Shown piece after piece: positions 34,086-45,899 of a DNA stretch of 64,000 bases. Under the pieces are notes generated by a model. That model was not told the DNA's origin, did not search any database, and saw nothing but the letters and a program-made list of their open reading frames with translations. The stretch spans positions 1,023,019,066 to 1,023,083,065 of the forward strand of contig NC_090446.1 in NCBI RefSeq assembly GCF_031143425.1, read 5' to 3'. Every line of letters begins with the position of its first letter. The stretch's first letter is position 1. The DNA comes from Pleurodeles waltl. Its lineage: Eukaryota > Chordata > Amphibia > Caudata > Salamandridae. The position numbers and the translations under genes are program-made.

Positions 34086-35599
34086 ATTTTTCGAGGCCTG
34101 CTTCTGGTCCTCCAAGCAGTTTTTGACCAAATTTTGTCTGTCCTTAGTTTTGGAAATTGGCCACCTGGGCACATTTAGCACTACAACCAGGGGTCGAGAA
34201 GTGGATGGAGACCTTTTGGGGGTGCAGGACTCACTCAGGCTGGGTCCAGTTGCAGGTTCAAGATGGTCAGAGCTTGTTATGTTCCTGTGGTTCTTAACAA
34301 GAGGCCATCAGAAAAGCTCTTGGAGTCACTTCTGGAAGTCCTGGGTGCAGGTGACATTTCAGGGCTCAACAGCAGGACTGGCTTCTGAGGGTTCAAACAG
34401 GCTCCAAGCAATAAAGGAGTCCTTCTAGGCACAGCAGCCATCTGGCAGAGTGCACAGCACGTCACAGCAGCAGGCAGTCCCTTGAGAGTCCTCCCTGCAG
34501 GTCCAGTAGTAAACTGAAGAGTGGGTTTGAGAGCCCTATTTCTATACCGCAGTGCCCTACTCCTAGAAGGTGGGAGAAGTTGCCAGAAAGGCTCTTGGTA
34601 GATTCAGGAGTTTCCTGCCTTCCCTGCCTTGGCTCCTAGCTGGCTGCACTGACAAACACAGGGCTGTTAAGCCTATTGTGTGGTTGCAGAGCACATCCTA
34701 TTCTGCAAGTGTGTCTGTGCCTAGCTCCACCCCCCATCAATCTAGTTAATGAGCTATTCATACTCACTTAGTCCCACTATTGTGTGACTGTTTGGAGGAG
34801 ATTCACATATCCTAACTATCAGTAACACCCAATCATGTTACCTAAGACATGCTTCAGACAAAGGGAAGAAATGCCAGTTCTCTGAGAGTGGCATTTTCAA
34901 ACTGGCAATGATAAATATGACTTTACCATTAAAGAGGGTTTATCATTACTAATTCATATGTACCAAACATGATACATTTACCTCCTCTCCTTTAGGAATT
35001 ACAGCTCACTGAAAGGAATCCCCAATGTTATCCTATGGGAGGGGTAGGCCACACAGCAGTGAACAACGAATTAGGGAGTTCCACTACTAGGACCTGTAAA
35101 ATCTAAAAGTACATATTACACCTTTTAATTGCACAGCACCCTGCCCTATGGGCTACCTAGGGCCTACCTTAGGGATGGCTTATATGTAATAAAAGGGAAG
35201 TTTAAGGCTTGGCAAGGGGCTTTAAATGCCAAGTTGCCATTGCAGTGGGACACTGCCTTAGGCAGCAATGGCAGGCCTGGGTCAAGTTTAGAGGGCTACT
35301 TAGGTGGGTGTCACAATTAATGTGCTAGCCCAATGGTAGCATTTAATTTATAGGCCCTGGGTATACAGTATACTACTCTACAAGGGACTTAAAAGTAAAT
35401 TAAGGATGCCAATTGCTTATACGGCAATTTAACCATGCTTTAGAGATAGAGCACAAGCATTTTAGTACTGGTTAGCAGTGGTAAAGTGCACAGAGTCTAA
35501 AGGCCTATGAGCAAAATCCAGCAAAAAGTAGGTGGAGGAAGCCAAAGGCTTTGGGGTGACCCTGTAGAGAGCACCATTTCTAAAATGGCCTTTTCAAAA

Positions 35600-38500
35600 A
35601 AACAAATATGAGCCTTTTGCGCAGAAGGTTCAGTACCACATGGAGATTATGCAAAACGCACACCACCAAAAGAACCATCCCTACATCCACAGTCGCCAGT
35701 TATGCAATCTCCTGCTCCTCATACTCCTCCTTCTTTTCCAAGTCCTATATCAAAACTGTCATAAACTCTACAATCAAAATCTGCAGTGCCACCAGCTGAT
35801 GACAAGAGGGAAGGTGGCGAATTACCTGATGATAAGGATGTAGACTCAGAATGGGACAACTACCAAGCATCTGTTTCACCACAAGTTGTTCTGCATCCAT
35901 CTGATTCACCATCAGATGATATTGGTGGATTCATGTACTTTTAGAAAGAGCTTCCAAGAGGGTTTGTCTTACCGATCCCAGTTAAATAATAAGATCACTT
36001 TCTGTATAATTAAAAAGAACCCTTTCAGAAGTCTGTCAAAGCTATTTCAAAAAGATTAATCTGCTAGTCTGATTGGTCATCCTAGAACTGACTCTCTAGT
36101 GATGCAAGCTGCACAGTGTTGATCAAGAAATCCGTCCACGCCATGCTCCATTCCACCAGACATGGAAGGAAGTCATTAGGATAACATAGGGAAGAGGTTT
36201 TCTGCAATGTTGGTAACGAAAGTGAGACCATCTAGCTCCTTTGTGATCCTTGCTCAATATTAAAGACAGATGTGGACAGACATCACTAATTACTTTGACC
36301 TTCTGCAGGAAAATAGAAAGGCTGAGGCAAGAAAAATACTTTAGGAAGGAGAATGAGCATCACCAAAGATGATTGTGCAAGGCTGGCACTGACACTACAA
36401 GTTTTTTTGTAATTCTTCAAAACCAAATTCAGTTTTAGAGGGTGATATCAACCCTATCGATATCAACCATATTAACATACTCAACAAGCTTATTGCAAAA
36501 ATACCCTCAGCAGCAATATAAATCTTGGCCGTCAGCTGCTTACACTAAACATGCTCAATTTAGGAAACAAGAGCCTCAGAATAAAGACACTGGCAGATGA
36601 CAGTGAGGTAATAAAGGTTCCAGTCACAAAAACACTGCCCCCCCCCCCAAGTAAGGTTGGAGGTCAAAGTTCCAATTATTGCTGAAACTGAGAAATTATA
36701 ACAACATACCAGTGCAACCTGGACTTTTTTTATCATATGGACATACCTTGGAATTCATCCAACAACATCCCCTTACTCCACCTCAAATGAGGTCCCAACT
36801 CCCTCTTTTACAAATTTAGCTTCATTGCTTAGCATTGCAGTTTTATCCATGCTAAACAAAGAAGCTATTGAAATAACCTCTTTATCGCTGAGAATTATAG
36901 GTATCTATTACTGCTTCTTTTGAGTGCAGAAAATGCCTGGTGAATGGAGACCCATTGTAGATCTGAGAAAATTAAACAACTATCTCAGGAAACAATCATT
37001 TAGCATGGTCAAGGGTCATGATGTCCTTTAACTTCTGAGACATAGAGATGAAATGACATCATTAGATTTTGAGGACGCCTACTTCCATATCCCCGTTCTC
37101 CCAAATTCCCACAAATACTCAAGATTTGTAGTGACTGACAGCCATTACCATTTCAGAGTTCTACCTTGAGGTCTAGAATCAGCTCCTCTATCCATAACTT
37201 GACTACTACCTGGTAAAAGTTCCTTACAAGCAGACAGTCAAGAGGTCAACTGAAGCTTGCCAGGCTTCTCTTCAACAGATTAGGCCTTACTCTCAATAAG
37301 CACCAGGGTTGCCTTTAACCATTTTGTTTTATAGCAAACAAGAAACTAAAGGTAGAAATCAGAATGGTTTTTCAACAATGCTTCCAAACATTTGCTATAC
37401 ACTTGAGCGATCAGGTACCTTGCATTTAAAGGTATGTCATACTAGTCCAACAGTAGCAAAGTACAATAATTTAAAAAAGAGATCAGCATTGGATTGTAAC
37501 ATGCCAACAAACAATACACTCTAAACAGTAAATCTACCTATGATTGGCCAATGAGTGACTGTGGACCTAATGAAGAGTATGTTAGGCCTTCGTTGAATCA
37601 GTAGGAGTGAGTATGGTTGAGAGAATGGTGCTAGGAGTTAGTGCAATGAAGAGATAATGCAGATGTGATCTGGGCGATTAAAAGGATTTGATTCCAATAC
37701 AGTGATTATCTGGGGGTGGGAAATTGGGTTTTGCACTAGAGAATGTTTACTAATTATGGCAGGACCAAGGGTGATCTATTGAAGCACAGTGTGTTCACTC
37801 CAGGGGTCTTCTTAAAAGTTTCTAGCAAGCTGAATGAGCCACCCTCAGGGAGAACTGGACAAACAATGGATAGTAATGTATAGTACATATCACTACCCAC
37901 AGTTTGTGATAGCAACTGCTGCTTCTCTAGAGAGATGGGGATTTCACTTACAGGACCTGCAAGTCAGTGGGAAATGGCTCCACAAAAATGGAGTTTCCAC
38001 ATAAAACTCTGGCGTTGACTCTTCAAGCTTTTTATTCTGAGGATAACCTGTTCTTTAGTGCTAGTGTGTACTGATAATACACCAGCAATGCATTAAGTAA
38101 GGGGGCACAAAATCTTGAGCATTGTCGCTGGAATCTCTAAAAATTAGGGAGTGCTCGTTAAAACACCACATCAAGCTTAAAAGTGGAGCATGTGCCCGTC
38201 TCACACAATCTATGGGCGGTGACTTTGAACAGAATGACAATTACTGCCACAAATGGGAGGTACATAAAAAAAATGAGGCAAACCCAGGACCCAGGTATAT
38301 GAATCTTATAAGATATAAAAGGTCATCATCATTGATTGTGAATTGGACGCATTGGAAAAATAAGCTTTATTATGTGTTATGATGAGGGTGCTACCTGTAT
38401 AAACATGAATTTCGTCCTGATGATGAGCCTTTATTGATCTGTTCTCTTTTTGGGATCGAAACGTCAACATTAATTCTTGTGGATTATTTCGGAATGAAAT

Positions 38501-39285
38501 GAGGGACTTCTGGACACCTGGACTAAAGGGAGGTCCCTTTGAAGTTCACTCCTTCTCTTATATATTTTTAACCACAAACTCTATATATTGTAGATAACAC
38601 TAAACACTTTATATTTTCACACTAATCACGTTTCACTGCACCGTTATCTTGGGGGCACCTTATTATGCTAAATCACGTCAATAATTGAATAAAATGATAC
38701 TTTTATTAGTTCCTTTAACCTTTTGGGTTGATAAGGTTCCTTTAAAAAGAAATTGTTGCCATGGGAGTCAAGGGCTAAACAAATGGGAGCTAAGCAAAAA
38801 CATTATAAGCAGAATCTTCAGTCGCTAGGGCAAACGTGAGCTGGTTCTGTCTACTACAACTCAGAATCGGACATGGCAATTTTACTCAAGTTCACATTAA
38901 CAACCAGGGTTATGGGGTAATGCATATTCAGTAGCATGGTCAGGACTCTGACTGCGCTTTACCCCCAATGCCTATGGTTCCAAAAGTTGTGAACAAAATG
39001 AGGAGACACCCATGCCAAATCATATTAATAGCTTCGAACTGGCCGAGGCAATATTGGTTCACTGAGCTACTTCTCCTGTGGAGAAACACCTTAAACAGCT
39101 GAAAGCGATTCCCAACCTGTTGAACCTACACAACGGCCCAGTACTTTATTCAGATACAAATTGTTTATGTTTTTATTATGCTGACGGTGCTAACTTAATA
39201 GTGAAGAACCTGCTATTTGAGAGTTATGTTGTTCTAACCAGGACTGGTTCACTTGCCCTTCCTGGTCCTCTCTAAAATCAGTATC
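35600..39285 (+). mobile_element. Highly decayed DIRS-like element of another subfamily
   Basis: Scattered + strand blocks are GEWRPIVDLRKLNNYL (36939 onward), SLDFEDAYFHIPVLPNSHKY (from about 37050; motif A Asp present), an RNase H-like segment with DLQVSGKWL (about 37900-38090), and KMRRHPCQIILIASNWPRQY (about 38990-39060), a post-RNase H region of DIRS type. No continuous frame remains. 38100-38800 looks like another inserted repeat. The divergence from the other three copies suggests an older subfamily. Confidence 0.6.
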
Positions 39286-39759
39286 TGATGGAGACTTTCA
39301 GCTGCGAATTCCTTAGAATATGTCCCAGGTGTCAGACTAGATCTGGATTTTTTTTTTAGCAGTTCCCTTGTGTGCTGGTAGGTGCTGTTGTTTAGGTCTG
39401 CATGACATTGTTGCTGGTGTGGGAAGTGATCTGGGGGGTTTGTAAAGATACCACCACAGCGTGCTGACCTCAGTTTTTTCTTTCCCACACCATTGGCGCA
39501 GATCTAGATCAAGCTTCCTTCAGTCCTTTTTTTAGTGGATTTTTACTACTCTTTGTTGGCATAAATCACCAGTGTGCCTAAAAAAACAATTGGTTTTAAA
39601 CCTTGTGGTGTCCGTCACAGGTTAGCGAGTAAGACAGACCCCTATTTGGTATACTTTTGGTGCCTGGAGCAGTGCCATAACTCCAAGCCCTGCTTGGAGT
39701 GCAGGACTATGCACCTGAAGGTCATCTGTGAGTGAGCCTTGAAGCCCTTAGCCACTTAA

Positions 39760-41540
39760 CATGCAACCTTACACCACTCCAGGTTACGTTAGCGAGGGAG
39801 GTCCCTGGACTGCTCTTGGAGTTACTTGCACAGGCCATCGTCATGATTTAGGACTTTTTCAGGTAAGTCATGCCAGAAGAAGTGCAAGAAGTCGTAGAGT
39901 TCTTCTTCTCTGTGCTGGTCCAAGTCATCTGACGAGAAGGAGGAACAAAATCATAAATCTAAATCATGCTCCCACGTCATCCCTGTGGAGACTGAGGATG
40001 TGTCCGCTCGTTGCTTACCTAAGTTTTCCAAAGCCGGAGCCCCCTGCCCCCCCCCCTCAAATTTTTTTTTATTTATATTCTGTGAGGCCATGCACATCAC
40101 TGTTGGGTGGCTGGACCCCTCTGGTGCACATAGATTCAGGAGAGACACCAACTGTATTTCCCGCCTGCCGGGTCGCACTTGGTGTCAATTGGGCCCCCAG
40201 GATTCATTAGTTGATAGGTATTGGCCTAGGCTACGTCTTAGCCACTTAACCTGAGGTCCACTCCTGTGGTGCCAACCCTATTGTGATTTCTGACTCTGAT
40301 AAGGAGCTGAGCTGAAATCGCACAATACCAATGCTGACTGGACTTAGATGGTCTGAATTGGAGACAGAGCCTTATTTTCTTGAAAGACCCTGTGAGGAAC
40401 ATGAATGGAGGGGATCAGAGGAACTCTACAGTTATCCCAACCCCTTATAAGAGTCATTGGCCCAAGATAACAGGTATGAGGAACTGGCTGATGCTAGCAG
40501 TCTGGATACCTCACCAGACAGTGGTCTCCTCTCTCCTCCCACAGTGGCTACAGAGGAAGTGGCCTCTTGTAATGGAGGTGCAGAGGGCAGCTGAGATGTT
40601 TGACCTAATAGTGCCCACTGTGGCACCGAGGTCATGAAAGAGGTGCTTCAACCCGGGGTATTCTCCTCAGAACTCCTACTCACCTTTAAAGAAGCCCTCA
40701 TGGATGTCCTGCTCGGTCATGAGCCAAGCCCTACACAGGCACTCCGGTGCACAGGGCCATTTCCTGCCACCATCACTCTGCTCCTATGGATCCAGCCTTC
40801 CTTACGCAGCATTCCACCATGAGAGTCTGGTGCTCTGAGTCCCTACCTCCAAAATCAACCCAGGGAGGTTCCTTACAACAACACCAGATAGGGAATCCAA
40901 GAGGCTGGATACATTTGGGTAGAGAATTTTTTCTTCCACTATCCTTGCACTGTGGGATTTGGTAGCTCAAGTGCTGCTTATGGTCTCAAGGAATGCCTGG
41001 ACCACTCTCTCCCAAGCCACTACTGATGGTAGAGATGCAGCAAAGTTCATAATTTTCTGTGTGTACTGGACACCACTGACTTGCTGAGCAGAACCATTGC
41101 ATCTGTAGTGCTAGACATCACACCTGGTGGAGGACAACTCGCTTTTCTTGGGATGTCCAGGCATCCCTTATGGACACGCCCTTTGATTGCATTTGCCTCT
41201 TTGGCGACCAATTAGTTCAGTGCTTGCGCATTTTAAGGATGGAGACTTTTTGCTGCAAATTAAGGACAGACAACAGGTGCCTCAGATTCAGCATGACTCT
41301 GACTTCCAAGGACCCCATGGGACCCAACTTAAGAGGGCTACTGAATCTGCTCTCCCTCAGGCAACCACAGCCTCAAAGCCCCTATAACATCCACTTAAAA
41401 CACTATGGACAAATGGGTGCTTCAGGTTATGTCCTTCCTTTCCAACAAAGCCTGCGCCCTTGCCACTCTCCACCGATCGGCTGATGGAGGATCACCTTTC
41501 ACTCTTGCAACAGAAAGTACAAGTCCTTCTGACCAAAGGA
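39760..41540 (+). pseudogene. DIRS copy 2 gag-like remnant
   Basis: The clearest trace is around 41120-41270, where RFSWDVQASLMDTPFD and LFGDQL match the same stretch in DIRS copy 3 (50140-50260). The rest is frame-shifted and low in recognisable motifs. A long C-run and T-run lie near 40050-40070. Confidence 0.5.
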
Positions 41541-41575
41541 GCTACATAAAGGGTGCTTCCATCGAAAGTAGGTAA

Positions 41576-42730
41576 TTGTTTCTATTCCCGCTACTTTCTG
41601 GTACCAATAGCTACTTTCTGGTACCGAAAAAGGATGGAAGCCTCTCTTTTATTCTAGATCTGCACCCTCTTAACTACTTCTTGAAAAAAGGAAAAGTTCA
41701 AAATGCCCACTCTGGCTCAGATTCTGTCTGCCCTGGTTCACAGAGACTAGGTAGTAGCTCAGGACTTGGCCTCTTATCTCCATGTTCCCATCCTGCCAGC
41801 CCACAGGTGTTATCTGCATTCGTGGAGCATTTCCAATTTGCAGTGTTCCCCTTCGGATTTACCAGCATTCTCAGACTGTTCACAAAGGTGATGGCAGTGG
41901 TTGCAGCCCATCTGCAGAGGTTGGGAATTCCAGTCTTGATCTACCTTGATGACTGGCTGTTGAAGGCGGGCTCATTCTAGGCAGTCGTCTCCAACCTCTA
42001 GACTACGAAGGACCTTTTGCTTTCTGGGGATTCTCTATCAACGAACCACCGTCATACCTGACTCCCACTTTGATACCCCCTTATCCTCTAAAGCATTGAG
42101 TCCAGGATATTGAAATTATGGTACTGTTGTTTTAGCCTCTATCCTGGATTTCAGTAAGACTGGTTCTGAGACTGCTGGGCCTCATTGCCGCCTGCATCCT
42201 GGTTGTAAAGAATGCCCATTGACATATGTAAGCTCTGCAGTGGGATGTGACTTTCCAGTTTACTCTGCATCAGAGGAATCTCTCTGACCTGCTCCATATA
42301 TCAGAGGGGACTGCAAAAGGCCTATAGTCATGGCTGACAAACCGAGATTGGGTCAGTGGCAGATCCTTTTTCCTTCCCCACCCAGAACTCACTGTAGTGA
42401 CCGATGTGCCACTTCTGTGTTTGGACGAGGTGGAGAACAGAGAACACTTATCTCTGATGATAAGCTTGACATTATAAATTAAAAGCCTTCCCTCCATCCA
42501 TCAAGGGAAGGCTGGTTCAAGTCTTCTTGGATAATACCACTGAAATGTGGTGCTACAACAAACAGAGTGGGACCCTGAACCTTGTGCCAGGAGGCTGCGC
42601 ACCTCTGGATGTGGCTGGCACTTCAGGACATCTTCCTGGTTGTGCCGCACCTGATGGGCTCCTTAAACGCCAGGGCAGACAAACTCAGCCGGCGGCTCCA
42701 TCCGGAGGTGATACAAGATCTGTTCCATAA
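41576..42730 (+). pseudogene. DIRS copy 2 reverse transcriptase and RNase H
   Basis: SYFLVPKKDGSLSFILDLHP (about 41608) is the fingers motif, preceded by a short local duplication of the GCTACTTTCTGGTACC block. VFPFGFTSILRLFTKVMAVV and IYLDDWLLKAGS follow, with an intact YLDD at 41942-41953. In motif A, DLASYLHVPI lacks one codon relative to DLxxxYFHIP. RNase H traces lie at about 42390-42720. Stops and frame changes make it a pseudogene although the active-site YLDD remains. Confidence 0.78.
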
Positions 42731-43049
42731 CTGTGGAGAACCTTGGTTAGATCAAACGGCAAGCACGCACATCTGCACTCTGGAAAGGAAGCTCTTGCTC
42801 TGACCTCCTTTTTGCCAATAATGCTGCTGCCCAGACTTCTCAAGAAGACCTGCAGTGACCAGGCCCAAGTCATCCTTGTGGCTTTGCATTGAGCACGGAA
42901 AGTCCGGTATCCCAAACGCATGAGCATCGGTCCTCTGGGAGGTCAGGAGGACCTCCTAACACAGCAGCAGTGCAGGGTTCTCCACCAGAACATGCACACT
43001 TACCACCTACATGCATGGGGATTGAGCATAGATGGTTGAGTGTGTTCTG

Positions 43050-44060
43050 CCTTCTTATGAAGTGTGTGATGTCATCTTGGCGGCCAGGTGACCCTCAATG
43101 CAAAAAGCATATGCTTGCCGATGGGACAAATTTGTGGCTTGGTGTGTTGCAAAACGAACTGATCCTCTGTCTGCACCCATGTCTGAAGTTTTATTGTTTG
43201 TGTTTTTGTTGAACTGGCAAGACCTTACTTTGGGCACAGTTAAAGGGTATGTTTGGCCACCTTGGCTTTCTTGCGGTTGCCAGCTCGACCCTCTCAGTTC
43301 AAGTCATCCATTCTCACACACTTCCCGAAATATTTTCCACAGGTTTCCACCCACACCTTTCATTATTCCACAGTGGGACATTAATTTAGTTCTTACATAT
43401 CTGATGTGCTCACCTTTTGAGCCCACACATAACTGCCCTCTTCAACTATTTACCAGTAAAACGGTAATTTTCCTGGAAGTTTAGGAAGTTGCAAGCATTC
43501 TGTCAATCCTCCATACTGTACTTTCTTCCCAGACAAACTGATCCTTAGAGCCCATGCTTCCATGCCTCCTAAGGTTGTGAGATACCTTTTCACACCGGAC
43601 AAAACATCACTGCCAACTTTCTTTGTTCCACCTCACCCTTCAAAAGAAGAGGAGAGACTCATCCAGCTGTATCCAAAAAGTGTGTTATCTTTCTACATTG
43701 AAGGTCCTTAAGAAGTGTGGGTGCACAATCAACTCTTTGTGGTATTTTCTGGAATAAAGAAAGGGAATGTAGTACAAAGAGAACCATCTCAAGGTGGATT
43801 GCCCTCTACATTAAAATCTAATACACACTGGCTAAAAAACAAACCCCTGAAGGTTTGTGAGCTCATTCCACCCAGGCCTCGGTTGCGACCATGGCGTTAG
43901 CTCATGGAGTCATAGTCCTGGACATCTTCAGGTGGCTTCTTTGGCATTGCTGCACACGTTTACCAAACACTGCTCTCTAGAAAGTGAGGTGGTCCGATGT
44001 TATGGGCATTTCACCCGTTTGGTCGTCCAGGAATTTCTTAGTGTAAACAGACTGCAGACC
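43050..44060 (+). pseudogene. DIRS copy 2 tyrosine recombinase remnant
   Basis: KAYACRWDKFVAWCVAKRTD starts the N-terminal part, as in DIRS YR proteins, followed by LTLGTVKGYV. VPPHPSKEEERL and KSVLSFYIEG are family-typical middle blocks. The HxxR box reads HSTQ at 43864-43875, Arg to Gln, as expected from CpG decay of CGG to CAG. VYQTLLSRK replaces the Tyr region with a frame change. Confidence 0.75.
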
Positions 44061-44100
44061 TAACCTCTCGCGAAATATTTCTGTGGTATCTATTCTAAGG

Positions 44101-44210
44101 TAAGGAATCTGCGGCTACAAGTCTCTATTAGTTGAATAAGCTACTTACCTTCATTAATCCGTTAATCTAATAGAGAACTTATCTAGCTGCAGATTACTTA
44201 CCAACCTTCC
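44101..44210. repeat. Facing pair of DIRS termini
   Basis: TAAGGAATCTGCGGCTACAA then GTCTCTATTA (44101-44130) is followed after about 45 bases by the inverted equivalent, TAATAGAGAACTTATCTAGC then TGCAGATTACTTACC (about 44168-44202). The second belongs either to another truncated DIRS or to the element's own internal complementary region. Confidence 0.6.
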
Positions 44211-45385
44211 CATCCTCCCCGTTCTGCGAATTGTGACTCCTACCCAGCGATCGAAGTGCTTTAAAAAAAAGTATGAGAACTGTGATGCTGCAAACATTGG
44301 GGGCGGGTTCAGTGAGTGTGGATGCGGAGGTAAAGGTGTGGCTAAAAAAAACATAATATTCTCCTTCAAGTAGTTGAATATGTGTAATAATTTACGGATT
44401 AAATGAAAAAAATAAAATAGGTGTTAATCAGTAGTATTTGCACTATTGTACATTATGAAACCTCTATTAGTTAATGCACTGAGAGGTCTGTGTTTAACCA
44501 GAAAGCCACAAAATAAAATCTTGGTTGGTGCAATGGACAATTGTGGCTTGTATGTTATTAGTGCTACGAGGGCCAAGCCTGCGACAGGAAGCACTGAGAA
44601 AATGTAAGTCATTATGTTAAACTTGCATTACAGGCATTATGAGACAGACTGCTACCAAAAATGCAAAAGGTTTCAGATAAAACGATGCTTCCAAAATATA
44701 GGTTTTAGTAACATCCAGACTGTAGGTAATGATTTATTTTTATTTAACTGCCTTGAAAAGCACACGCTGCGTAGATCAGCTGGTAATTCCCTAGCACTAC
44801 CAGTAGAAAGAGGTCATTCTTTGTCATCACAAAGCTTCATGTGATTTGATCAACTAAACCAGTACCTGCTCCCAAGCCACCTTTACATTTGCAGATGAAT
44901 CAGTTGTGCACATTTGCATTTCTTTTGGCAACAAGACACCCTGGCAAGAAGACCTGTTTATTGATAAGCTGCCTGCCCCTTCCTTGGTCTCATATCACAG
45001 GAGACGCCCTGAATAGAACTTAAGCTGAAGCATTTGCACAATCAGAGTTTAACGTCCCGGGAAGGTTATCTTTTAATAAGAAGTAGGGGAGTATTTTCAT
45101 AAATTAAAAAAGTAGGGGCACGTTGTGCCCCTCCGATCCCACCCACTTTGACCACTAATTGTACCTCACGGATCTCAGTCTGGCACATGGGTTTTATGCC
45201 TCAGTGTGAATATGTGCTTCTGGCATGGAAAAATAGTCATGAAACTGAGGTCAGCGCACTGGAGTGGCGCTTCCATAGCCACCGCACATGTCACTTCTGG
45301 CGGGTATGATGCTGACGACACCACGTGGAGCCAAACTATGCTGCCTACCTGCGCTTAATGTGACTGATACAGTCTGATGGCTGGG

Positions 45386-45515
45386 AATATTGTAAGGTAA
45401 GGAATCTGCTGCTGTGTAGCGTCTCTACAAGATAAGGCATCACCAAAGGTAAGTGACTTGTTTGTTAAGCTACTGTAGCCTCTTATTATACAAGATTCCT
45501 TACCTTAGAATATTC
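45386..45515. repeat. DIRS-derived hairpin without coding region
   Basis: GGAATATTGTAAGGTAAGG, continuing AATCT (45387 onward), is inverted as AGATTCCTTACCTTAGAATATTCC (about 45491-45514) around a loop of about 80 bases holding AAGATAAGGCATCACCAAAG. These are DIRS terminal motifs. A related stretch lies at 45800-45890 (GATAAGGCATTATCGAAGG). Confidence 0.6.
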
Positions 45516-45899
45516 CTTTGCCATCTGATTGAATTAGGTAACTGCGCTGAGCAGTCCCCTTGAACACCGGCAGGTGGCGTCATTTGGCTCCACATGGTTT
45601 CAGCGTCATCCTTCCTGGAAGTGATGTGCACTGTGCCTGTGCACCACCACAGTGCACTAACCTATCTTTTCTACACCAGAAGCATGGAGCCATACTGAGG
45701 TATACAACTAGTGTGCCAGAGTGTGGTCCTCAAGGGTCTCTTGAAGTATAAGTCACAGTTCACAATATGGGGAAGATGGAAGGGCTGGTAAGGAATTTGC
45801 CTCTTCCAGAGTCTCTTCTCGATAAGGCATTATCGAAGGTAAGTAACTTGTTTGTTAAGCTACTGCAGCATCTTATTATACCATTTTTTGTAGCACCCA

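Larger units (their letters stand above)
30525..35590 (-). mobile_element. Eroded LTR retroelement of the 2.1 kb LTR family
   Basis: A 3' LTR piece (30525-30948) ends at CATTTTCAACA, and the adjacent purine-rich - strand stretch GGAGGGGAGTCA is where a polypurine tract belongs. Internal remnants lie at 30949-32402. A 5' LTR part (32403-35590) is itself interrupted by about 1.3 kb of unrelated AT-rich sequence (about 32760-34085). LTR identity is shown by shared blocks such as ATGGCAGGCCTGGG and GGCTTGGCAAGGGG with 16300-16400 and 57470-57550. No target duplication was found. Confidence 0.65.
39286..44130 (+). mobile_element. DIRS retrotransposon copy 2
   Basis: The left terminus, GATGGAGACTTTCAGCTGCG (about 39287), is inverted at the right end (about 44130, read on - as TAGAGACTTGTAGCCGCAGA). 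Gag, reverse transcriptase/RNase H and tyrosine recombinase remnants follow in order on the + strand. All have frameshifts. Edges to within about 10 bases. Confidence 0.82.

Noticed and set aside
38350..38600. Possible Penelope or SINE 3' end (GGGATCGAAACGTC motif)
   Set aside because: The motif resembles 3' ends of some retroelements, but I could not identify a coding domain or a clear boundary.
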